DNA from: JBEGTT01 sp041179245
GTDB taxonomy: Bacteria > Pseudomonadota > Gammaproteobacteria > Burkholderiales > Rhodocyclaceae
Direction: 5' to 3'
Assembly: GCA_041179245.1 (NCBI GenBank)
Contig: JBEGTT010000066.1
Span: 1-20,319 of the forward strand
DNA: 20,319 nt
The position numbers were made by a program, and so were the translations under genes. Positions 14,760 through 20,319 of the stretch are shown here, one piece after another. The notes below the pieces were generated by a model. It was not told the DNA's origin and made no database searches. It saw nothing but the letters and a program-made list of their open reading frames with translations. How positions within the stretch are numbered: position 1 is the first letter of the stretch; every line of letters starts with the position of its first letter.

Positions 14760-15770
14760 ATGGACTTTACTGCACTTCTAAAAATCGTTGCTGATGGGCA
14801 GGGGAATGTTGCCGCACGGATTTCAGAGCAACTAGGGATTTCCCGGCAAGCTGCAAGCAGTAGGTTCTCTGCTGCTGTCAAAAAGAACCTTCTGGCAAGG
14901 ACGGGGAAAGGGCGAGGCGTTCAGTATTCTTTAGTTGAAACGCACCGTATCGACCAAGAGTTTCAAAGGGTTGGGTTATCAGAGGATAGGGTTTGGAAGG
15001 CGTTTTGTTATCCAGTAGTTTCAGACCTTCCAGAGAACGTGGTCGACGTGTGGCACTACGGCTTGACTGAAATGATTAACAACGCGATAGACCACTCTGG
15101 TTCAGATGTTGTGCGTATCAGCATGGTTAGAAATGCCTTGTACACTCAAGCTTGGGTTGCAGATAGCGGAGAGGGCATTTTTCGGAAGATTGCCAAAGCC
15201 CTTGATTTGTACGACCCAAGGGAGTCAATCCTCGAATTGGCGAAAGGGAAGCTGACGACTGACCCGGATAATCATTCTGGCGAGGGCATCTTCTTTTCAA
15301 GCAAGGTATTTGACCTATTTGATATTCGGTCTGGATCGCTTCACTTCATGCACGACGAGGGGCTTGATGACATCCTGATTGAGCGACCAAAGGACGCCCC
15401 CGGAACGCTTGTCTTAATGCGGTTAGAGAACCAGAGCAAGCAGACGACCAAGGCCGTGTTTGATAAATTTGCAGCACCAGACGAATTTACTTTTGCCAAG
15501 ACAATCGTTCCCGTAAAGCTGGCACAGCACGAAGGGGAAAAGCTGGTATCTCGGTCACAGGCCAAACGCTTGACCATGCGCTTTGAAAAATTCAAGTCGG
15601 TCATTCTGGACTTTGATGCGGTGGAGCAAATCGGACAGGCTTTTGCTGATGAGGTATTCCGAGTGTTTCAAAACGCACATCCTGATACTCGTCTTGTCCC
15701 GATGAATATGTCTAAGCCAGTTGAGCAAATGGTATCTAGGGCAATGGCTCTATCTAAAGAAACGAATTAA
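14760..15770 (+). CDS. wHTH-GHKL ATPase-STAS-like (DUF4325) fusion regulator
   Basis: 336 aa, cytoplasmic. Residues 1-60 form a winged-helix DNA-binding domain (AARISEQLGISRQAASSRF). Residues about 85-225 form an anti-sigma-kinase-like GHKL ATPase with N-box TEMINNAIDHS (E104, N108), G1 DSGEG (D135, G137, G139) and G2 SGEG (174-176). Residues about 262-330 are a STAS-like domain of the DUF4325 kind (VILDFDAVEQIGQAFADEVF). In classical anti-sigma antagonists a Ser in the SSGLG-like loop is phosphorylated; here the corresponding stretch is GQAFADE, without Ser. So kinase, antagonist and DNA-binding modules are fused in one chain. No Shine-Dalgarno is visible; a TTTAAT in the last repeat ends 9 nt before the ATG, so a leaderless message is possible. 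Probably a nucleotide-gated transcription switch binding the repeats upstream (inference). Confidence 0.88.
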   Translation: MDFTALLKIVADGQGNVAARISEQLGISRQAASSRFSAAVKKNLLARTGKGRGVQYSLVETHRIDQEFQRVGLSEDRVWKAFCYPVVSDLPENVVDVWHYGLTEMINNAIDHSGSDVVRISMVRNALYTQAWVADSGEGIFRKIAKALDLYDPRESILELAKGKLTTDPDNHSGEGIFFSSKVFDLFDIRSGSLHFMHDEGLDDILIERPKDAPGTLVLMRLENQSKQTTKAVFDKFAAPDEFTFAKTIVPVKLAQHEGEKLVSRSQAKRLTMRFEKFKSVILDFDAVEQIGQAFADEVFRVFQNAHPDTRLVPMNMSKPVEQMVSRAMALSKETN

Positions 15771-15900
15771 CGAGTTTGCTGCGCCTAGCCCGAGGCTGAT
15801 CCCCAAGGGCGAAAACCTGTTCCCCTTAACAGGCCGGCGCGGTATCCAAACAAGGGGGAGCAAAGGGGCACTAATGGATGCAAACAATTCTGGGTTGAAA
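15771..15900. other. Gap between ATPase-STAS gene and IS element
   Basis: No gene seen. It contains an inverted repeat CCTGTT-CCCCTT-AACAGG (15816-15833) without a T-run, and the purine-rich stretch AAGGGGGAGCAAAGGGG. No tRNA-like or attachment repeat and no RTX coding sequence was found. The IS left end follows immediately. Confidence 0.5.
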
Positions 15901-15913
15901 TGTAGTCATCCCC
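15901..15913 (+). repeat. IS left inverted repeat
   Basis: TGTAGTCATCCCC; partner of 17093-17105 with one mismatch (position 8). Confidence 0.88.
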
Positions 15914-15979
15914 AAAATTGAGACAGTGGTTAGTGGAATTTTCTGTCATGGCTGGCAATATGCCGGACAGGAGGTTGGT

Positions 15980-16243
15980 ATGCGTAAGTCGAAATTTAGT
16001 GAGAGCCAGATTGTTGCGATTCTGAAAGAGGCTGACAGTGGAATACCGGTTGGTGATGTGCTTCGCAGCCACGGGATTAGTTCGGCGACGTTCTACAAGT
16101 GGCGATCGAAATACGGTGGTCTTGAGGCGTCAGAGTTGAAGCGGATCAAGGAACTGGAGCAGCAACTGGCGGAGTTCAAAACCATCGTTGCTGACCTGAC
16201 GCTTGAGAACAAAGCGATGCGGGGATTTCTCGCAAAAAAGTAG
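15980..16243 (+). CDS. IS3-family transposase OrfA
   Basis: 87 aa; ATG 15980 follows AGGAGG by 6 nt, so it is preferred over the longer open frame upstream. Begins MRKSKFSESQIVAILKEADS. The HTH of the HTH_Tnp_1 type covers about 5-45 (GISSATFYKWRSKYGG), followed by a leucine-zipper helix ELKRIKELEQQLAEFKTIVA for multimerisation. It binds IS ends. The last codons before its TAG form the slippery A AAA AAG. Confidence 0.94.
   Translation: MRKSKFSESQIVAILKEADSGIPVGDVLRSHGISSATFYKWRSKYGGLEASELKRIKELEQQLAEFKTIVADLTLENKAMRGFLAKK
16234..16240 (+). other. Programmed -1 frameshift site A AAA AAG
   Basis: The A6G heptamer lies in the correct phase of orfA (codons AAA AAG then TAG). A -1 slip reads on as GTA GTG GCG into orfB, giving an OrfAB fusion transposase as known for IS3 elements. 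Confidence 0.8.
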
Positions 16244-17091
16244 TGGCGCCTGCTGAGAAGCGGGCAGCCGCTGTGGTGCTGGTGAAGGAATGGCATCTAC
16301 CTGTTTTGCGTGCATGTTCCTGTGCTGGTATGTCTAGATCTGCGTATTACCGCAAACCGACAGATAAGCTGACCAAGGATGCCCCGGTGATTGACGCGTT
16401 AAATGGGATTGTTGCCAGACATGGTCGCTGGGGATTTGGGCTGTGCTTTGATTGGTTGAGAAACCACGATTACCCGTGGAATCACAAACGGGTTTGGCGG
16501 GTGTATCAAGAGATGGGCTTGAACATGCCAAGACGCGGTAAGCAGCGGTTGCCGCAACGGATCAAACAGCCATTGATTGCACCGCTGGCACCGAACCTGA
16601 TCTGGTCACTCGATTTCATGCATGACACTTTGTATGGAGGCAGGCCATTCAGAACACTGAACGTAATGGATGAATCGAACCGTGAAGCCCTCACCATTGA
16701 GATTGATTTCAGCTTACCTGCTGGCAGGGTCATCAGAGTGCTTGAACAGCTTGGTGAAATCCACGGTTTACCACAAGCCATTCGGCTCGATAACGGGCCA
16801 GAGTTCCGTGCTGCCGTATTCACCGAATGGTGTGAGCAACACAGGATCGAACTAAAATACATCCAGCCAGGTAAGCCACAACAAAACGCATTTATTGAAC
16901 GGTTCAACAGAACCTACAGACATGAAATTCTGAATGCTTACCTATTCGATGACCTCGATATGGCTCTGGAAATAACCGAGGGCTGGATCAAGTCGTACAA
17001 CGAAGAACGCCCACATCGGGCACTGGGGAAACTGCCGCCCCATTCCTATCGGCAGAAAGCAGAAAATTCTCGCTTAGAAATGTCCTCTTGA
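16243..17091 (+). CDS. IS3-family transposase OrfB (DDE catalytic part)
   Basis: 282 aa in the -1 frame relative to orfA; GTG 16243 overlaps the orfA TAG by one base. The rve/integrase-core catalytic triad is present: D124 (WSLDFMHD), D183 (RLDNGPEF) and E219 (NAFIERFNRTYRHEIL), with D and E 35 residues apart as expected. A C-terminal YNEERPHRALG motif is present. The stop is directly before the right inverted repeat. Probably made mainly as an OrfAB fusion by frameshifting. Confidence 0.94.
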   Translation: MAPAEKRAAAVVLVKEWHLPVLRACSCAGMSRSAYYRKPTDKLTKDAPVIDALNGIVARHGRWGFGLCFDWLRNHDYPWNHKRVWRVYQEMGLNMPRRGKQRLPQRIKQPLIAPLAPNLIWSLDFMHDTLYGGRPFRTLNVMDESNREALTIEIDFSLPAGRVIRVLEQLGEIHGLPQAIRLDNGPEFRAAVFTEWCEQHRIELKYIQPGKPQQNAFIERFNRTYRHEILNAYLFDDLDMALEITEGWIKSYNEERPHRALGKLPPHSYRQKAENSRLEMSS

Positions 17092-17092
17092 C

Positions 17093-17105
17093 GGGGAAGA
17101 CTACA
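17093..17105 (-). repeat. IS right inverted repeat
   Basis: GGGGAAGACTACA, the inverse of the left end with one mismatch. Confidence 0.88.
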
Positions 17106-17278
17106 CTGGCCTAGTGGCCCCAACAACAGCTGGGCAATATTATATTTATGACTCAACAACAGGCACGCTCTACTACGATGCGGACAGTACAGGGGCTACC
17201 GCTCCTTTGGTAGTTTGTATTTTGGTTGGTAAACCTCATTTGACGTATCAAGATGTGTTGGCTGTGCTTGGTGCTTAA
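17106..17278 (+). pseudogene. C-terminal remnant of an RTX-like calcium-binding protein
   Basis: The open frame from the IS edge reads GLVAPTTAGQYYIYDSTTGT then LYYDADSTGATAPLVVCILV and ends AVLGA-stop at 17276. The phrase YDSTTGTLYYDAD resembles the tail of RTX (hemolysin-type, type I secreted) proteins, which end in this way after their Ca-binding repeats. No start codon or repeats remain, and nothing left of the IS continues it, so most of the gene is gone. Not translated on its own. Confidence 0.7.
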
Positions 17279-17281
17279 CGA

Positions 17282-17316
17282 AAAAGCCCAGGAACCACAT
17301 GGGTTTCTGGGCTTTT
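17282..17316. terminator. Bidirectional terminator between RTX remnant and ssb
   Basis: AAAAGCCCAG (17282-17291) pairs with CTGGGCTTTT (17307-17316); the inner AACC/GGTT extends the stem. T-runs occur on both strands, so it can end both the rightward remnant and the leftward ssb transcript. Confidence 0.85.
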
Positions 17317-17354
17317 GTTTACTACTTTGAAAGCGGTGTACTTTAGAAGGGTAA

Positions 17355-17864
17355 TCAGAACGGGATGTCGTCGTCCAAGTCATCGAATGACGGTGTTTTA
17401 GCAGGGGTAGGGCGGTTGCCACCACCACTATTACCACCGGTATTGCTTGGTGCTGAATTCTGACGATTGTTGCTTCCGCCGTAGTTGCCGGGGTTGTAGT
17501 CGTTGCCCCCCTCTTGCTGACCTTGTCCTTGACGACCACCGAGCATTTGCATGGAATCAGCACGGATTTCAGTGGCAAATTTTTCGACTCCGTCCTTGTC
17601 AGTGTACTTGCGAGTTTTCAGGCTCCCCTCGATATAGACTTGGCTACCTTTTTTCAAGTATTGGCCGGCAATTTCAGCCAGTTTTCCGAAGAAAGCAATG
17701 CGGTGCCATTCGGTAGTTTCTTTCTTTTCCCCTGTTCCCTTATCTTTCCAGCTATCCGTAGTGGCCACGGTAATGTTGGTTACCGCATCGCCGCTGGGCA
17801 TGTAACGGGTTTCAGGGTCGCGGCCTAAATTGCCGACGATAATGACTTTGTTGACCGAGGCCAT
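17355..17864 (-). CDS. ssb: Single-stranded DNA-binding protein
   Basis: 169 aa, the normal SSB length. OB-fold at about 1-110 (MASVNKVIIVGNLGRDPETR, TTEWHRIAFFGKLAEIAGQY, VYIEGSLKTRKY). A Gly/Asn/Gln-rich flexible linker follows at about 112-158, then the acidic tip DDLDDDIPF that docks repair and replication partners. AGGAG lies 10 nt before the ATG. It coats ssDNA in replication, recombination and repair. It lies 43 nt behind the MFS gene in the same direction, so it may have its own promoter or share the upstream one. A chromosomal copy by context. Confidence 0.98.
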   Translation of the reverse strand: MASVNKVIIVGNLGRDPETRYMPSGDAVTNITVATTDSWKDKGTGEKKETTEWHRIAFFGKLAEIAGQYLKKGSQVYIEGSLKTRKYTDKDGVEKFATEIRADSMQMLGGRQGQGQQEGGNDYNPGNYGGSNNRQNSAPSNTGGNSGGGNRPTPAKTPSFDDLDDDIPF

Positions 17865-17907
17865 ATTGCGTTTCTCCTAGGAATAAATGGGTTGTACCGT
17901 TGTGTCG

Positions 17908-19095
17908 TTAAACTGGCGCAGGTTTAGATTGTGCCGGGAAATTCATATTGAATACTAGCCCTAGCCAGCCGATGGCTAACAGAGCACAAAACAGAAAGAC
18001 GGCATCGCCGCCATAATTTTTGGCGATCCAGCCGCCTAACGATCCGCCGGCAAATAAGCCAATGGCTTGCAGGGTGTTGTAAAGACCTAGTGCTTTTCCT
18101 TTAGCTTGCGGTGGAGCAATACGTGAAATGAGGGATGGTTGGGTGGCTTCCAAAATATTGAAGGCGACAAAAAATAGGGTGAGCCACAGTCCCAGACTGA
18201 GCGGGGTTGCGTCGGCTTGATAAAACCCCATGCTGACGACTAAAAGCAGAACCACGGCGCTGGTAAAAATCGACTTCATCTGACCGTGTTTTTCAGCACG
18301 AATAATGGCGGGAACCATGATCACAAACGAAAGTAGAACGGCGGGCAGATAAATTTTCCAGTGTTCACTCACCTCAAGGCCGCCAACAACTAGCGCGGAT
18401 GGAATTAGAACCCATAGGGCCGTTTGGGTGAGGTGGAGTGCAAAAACGCCGAAGTTCAAGCGGGCGAGTTGGGGGTGAAACAGCACTTCTGCCAGAGGAA
18501 CGGGCGCGGCGTGTTGAATGGGGGGTGCCGGTGGTACAACCTTGAGCAGTAGAACAATGGCACCAAGGGCCATTGCGGCAGTAAGCCAGAAAATCCCGGC
18601 CATACCAACCCAACTGTAAAGAATGGGCGCCATAACGAGGGACAGAGCAAAGACCAGCCCGATAGACGAGCCAATCATGGCCATCACACGGGTACGTTTT
18701 TCGGGGGGGATTAGGTCAGAAGCCAAGGCAGTAACCGCTGCAGAAATAGCGCCAGCGCCCTGAATAACGCGTCCAACGATGATCCAGTTCAGATGGTCTG
18801 CCAGTGCGGCAATCACGCTGCCGACAATAAACAGAATTAGCCCAAAAACGATGACCGGCTTGCGCCCCCAGCGATCTGAGGCTGCACCATAGATAATTTG
18901 TAGGCAGGCTTGGGTCAGGCCATAGGCGCCAATGGCAATACCGATCATGGTCACGTCATCGCCCCCAGGGAAGTTGCTGGCGAAGATGGCAAAGACGGGC
19001 AAAATCAGGAAAAGTCCCAGCATGCGCAGGCCAAAAATAGCGGCCAGACTCATGCCAATTCGGCGTTCTTCAGGGGTGAGGTTATTAGTTTTCAT
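17908..19095 (-). CDS. MFS transporter, YajR-like without the C-terminal domain
   Basis: 395 aa from ATG 19095, chosen over an upstream extension because MKTNNLTPEERRIGMSLAAI matches the family start. About 12 membrane helices; motif A is GAASDRWGRKPV between helices 2 and 3, and the helix 5 region is SSIGLVFALSLVMAPIL. Close in character to E. coli YajR (LRMLGLFLILPV, IGAYGLTQACLQI, HWKIYLPAVL), but it ends soon after helix 12 (FPAQSKPAPV) and lacks the C-terminal ferredoxin-like YAM domain. Substrate unknown. Its start overlaps the preceding exported-protein gene by 11 nt, suggesting coupled translation; an MFS gene next to ssb is common in betaproteobacteria. Confidence 0.92.
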   Translation of the reverse strand: MKTNNLTPEERRIGMSLAAIFGLRMLGLFLILPVFAIFASNFPGGDDVTMIGIAIGAYGLTQACLQIIYGAASDRWGRKPVIVFGLILFIVGSVIAALADHLNWIIVGRVIQGAGAISAAVTALASDLIPPEKRTRVMAMIGSSIGLVFALSLVMAPILYSWVGMAGIFWLTAAMALGAIVLLLKVVPPAPPIQHAAPVPLAEVLFHPQLARLNFGVFALHLTQTALWVLIPSALVVGGLEVSEHWKIYLPAVLLSFVIMVPAIIRAEKHGQMKSIFTSAVVLLLVVSMGFYQADATPLSLGLWLTLFFVAFNILEATQPSLISRIAPPQAKGKALGLYNTLQAIGLFAGGSLGGWIAKNYGGDAVFLFCALLAIGWLGLVFNMNFPAQSKPAPV

Positions 19096-19576
19096 CTGTG
19101 TTTCTGCGATTCTGGCGCCGTTTTTCGCGGGCTTCCGCTTGTTGCTGGTTGCGTTTTTCGGTGGACTCAGCCCGTTGGCGAGCCTTGAATTCACGTTCTG
19201 GCTCTGATGCTGCAGCGTCAGCGCTTTTCTGAGTCTTTTCTTCCTGCTTTACCGAAAGCTCTATGTGCTTACCTTCGATATCAAGTTTGCGGGCTTGTTG
19301 GTAGGCGCTAACTTTGACTCGCCTGGCCTTTTCGCGGCAGCTATTGGTCAGCACTAATTCGTAGCAAAGTGTTTCTTCACGGGCATAGAGGGCGTCGGCG
19401 TCGGTGCGTAAGGTATCTGCTTGCTGGAATAGGCTTTGGGCCTGCTGGCTGCGCGCAGCCCAGTCGGCGACTTGTGTAGAAGATGGCTCGGCAAAACTGG
19501 CGTTAGACCATAGGAGCGTCAACAAACAAGCGATCAGAAAGGTAGGCCAGGCGGTAACGCGTCGAGCGATGGTCAT
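19085..19576 (-). CDS. Exported coiled-coil protein, unknown, 163 aa
   Basis: ATG 19576 is chosen because it overlaps the stop of the HD-GYP gene (ATGA), and because it gives a clean signal peptide: MTIARR, a hydrophobic core, then cleavage after about residue 29 (NASFA, then EPSS). The mature part is helical and charged: a Gln/Ala-rich coiled coil, two cysteines in LCYELVLTNSCREKARR, and a very basic, Gln/Arg-rich tail ending RRNTDEN. Predicted periplasmic. No family recognised with confidence. Between HD-GYP and MFS genes, overlapping both, so probably part of one operon. Confidence 0.82.
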   Translation of the reverse strand: MTIARRVTAWPTFLIACLLTLLWSNASFAEPSSTQVADWAARSQQAQSLFQQADTLRTDADALYAREETLCYELVLTNSCREKARRVKVSAYQQARKLDIEGKHIELSVKQEEKTQKSADAAASEPEREFKARQRAESTEKRNQQQAEAREKRRQNRRNTDEN

Positions 19577-20319
19577 GCTGTGGGTAGCCACTGATGCGGA
19601 TTGATGTTCCATTTGACGTAGTCTTCATGGGCAACAATGCGGTCTTGGGATTTTCTTAAATCGATCAGGGTGGGGGTGATGTAGCAGTTTTTGTCGACCG
19701 AGAAAATCGCACGTACGATGGGATGAAGGAGGTCGGTGTCGTTTTGTTCAACGACGACCCCCAGCTTGCCGCTTTCCAGCTTAATCAGTGAGCCTGTGGG
19801 GTAAATGCCCACCGAGCGAATAAATATCTGAACCATGCGCGGGTCAAAGTGGTGATTACTCCATTCGAGCAATTTTTTGAGCGAAAGCGTGGGCGGCATT
19901 CCCTTGTGATAAACCCGGTCAGAAGACAGCGCATCATAAACATCCACAATCGCACCCATCTGCCCATACATGGAAATTTGTTGCCCAACCAGTTTGTTAG
20001 GGTAACCACTACCGTCAAAACGTTCGTGATGCTGGCTGGCAACGTCCATTGCAATCTGGCTAATGCCAGGAGTGGCCTGCAAAATGATCTTGCTTTGCAC
20101 CACATGATTTTTCATTTTGACAAATTCAGCTTCCGTCAGCTTGGCTGGTTTGTTCAAAATATCATCAGGCACCTTGGCTTTGCCTACGTCATGCAATAAA
20201 GCACCAGAAGCAATTTCTTTGATGGTTGGGCGATCCAAGTCCAGCCCGCGCGCAAAGGCAACCATCAACGCACAAACATTCACCGAGTGCTGGAAAGTGT
20301 AATCGTCATGGCTTTTGAG
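19573..20319 (-). CDS. HD-GYP domain protein (c-di-GMP phosphodiesterase), 5' end outside window
   Basis: The open frame runs off the window end; 248 C-terminal residues are visible. The HD-GYP signature is complete: HDDYTFQHSVNV, then LLHDVGKAKVPDDILNKP, KNHVVQSK, QHHERFDGSGYP and the D in VDVYDALSSDR. The metal-binding HD and GYP motifs are conserved, so c-di-GMP hydrolysis is likely. A further C-terminal beta-rich part (YPTGSLIKLESGKLGVVVEQ) ends in WLPTA. The N-terminal domain, often DUF3391 in such proteins, cannot be seen. Its stop overlaps the next gene's start by 4 nt. Confidence 0.95.
   Translation of the reverse strand, partial: LKSHDDYTFQHSVNVCALMVAFARGLDLDRPTIKEIASGALLHDVGKAKVPDDILNKPAKLTEAEFVKMKNHVVQSKIILQATPGISQIAMDVASQHHERFDGSGYPNKLVGQQISMYGQMGAIVDVYDALSSDRVYHKGMPPTLSLKKLLEWSNHHFDPRMVQIFIRSVGIYPTGSLIKLESGKLGVVVEQNDTDLLHPIVRAIFSVDKNCYITPTLIDLRKSQDRIVAHEDYVKWNINPHQWLPTA

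Larger units (their letters stand above)
15901..17105 (+). mobile_element. IS3-family insertion sequence, complete, 1205 bp
   Basis: Terminal inverted repeats TGTAGTCATCCCC (15901-15913) and GGGGAAGACTACA (17093-17105) match at 12 of 13 positions and have the family TG...CA ends. It holds overlapping orfA and orfB with an A6G slippery site, all uninterrupted, so it may be active. The flanks (GAAA on the left, CTGG on the right) show no target-site duplication. Confidence 0.92.

Noticed and set aside
15816..15833. Terminator after the ATPase-STAS gene
   Set aside because: CCTGTT-CCCCTT-AACAGG can form a short hairpin, but no T-run follows and the stem is only 6 bp.
15926..15979. N-terminal extension of IS OrfA
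   Set aside because: The frame is open, but the AGGAGG just before ATG 15980 and the family start MRKSKFSESQI place the start there.
15771..17354. Right attachment site (attR) of the island
   Set aside because: Read for a copy of the tRNA-Leu 3' end (GTTCGAGTCCCCC, CCCCGGCACCA); none found. It is probably deleted.
19096..19194. 33-residue N-terminal extension of the MFS transporter
   Set aside because: It would overlap the exported-protein gene by over 100 nt, and the extension is basic and low-complexity; family homology begins at MKTNNLTPEERR.

Overview
The window looks like a betaproteobacterial chromosome, probably from the Neisseriales side. This is inferred from the L28 and L33 sequences, a 55-residue cysteine-free L33, and an MFS gene beside ssb. 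Species cannot be fixed from sequence alone.

Layout. (1) 246-7144, plus strand: two adjacent large hybrid sensor histidine kinases, both carrying receiver and Hpt domains; no DNA-binding response regulator is visible. (2) 7302-10811: two unrelated NADP-dependent isocitrate dehydrogenases in tandem, the monomeric type then the dimeric type. A terminator-like hairpin sits just upstream of the first. (3) 10946-11608: a ribosomal protein and tRNA unit, rpmB-rpmG-tRNA-Leu(CAA), with a near-consensus promoter and a clear terminator. (4) 11609-17105: an accessory island starting at the 3' end of the tRNA. It holds a decayed P4-type integrase (three frameshifts and a deletion that removed the HxxR catalytic box); a dense noncoding or weakly coding stretch with paired 22-bp-spaced repeats and two perfect palindromes; a five-gene minus-strand operon of tiny unknown proteins; a divergent small HTH-like/CxxC gene behind an inverted-repeat operator; a one-piece wHTH + GHKL ATPase + STAS-like protein behind three more of the 22-bp-spaced repeats; and a complete IS3-family element. 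(5) 17106-17278: a beheaded C-terminal remnant of an RTX-like protein, abutting the IS. (6) 17355-20319, minus strand: HD-GYP protein (cut by the window end), exported coiled-coil protein, YajR-like MFS transporter and ssb. The first three overlap head to tail.

How it works together. The island looks like a remnant of an integrative element. It has lost excision ability, and an IS probably deleted its far end together with most of an RTX gene. What survives looks like a regulatory module. The ATPase-STAS protein carries its own DNA-binding domain. The motif CTTTACRWTTAA occurs five times in the same orientation, always at exactly 22-bp spacing: three copies just before this gene and two about 1.9 kb upstream. 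That is the most interesting signal here and suggests a self-regulated nucleotide-gated switch acting at two sites.

The rest is ordinary chromosome: signal transduction, TCA-cycle NADPH production, ribosome and tRNA supply, single-strand DNA binding and c-di-GMP turnover.
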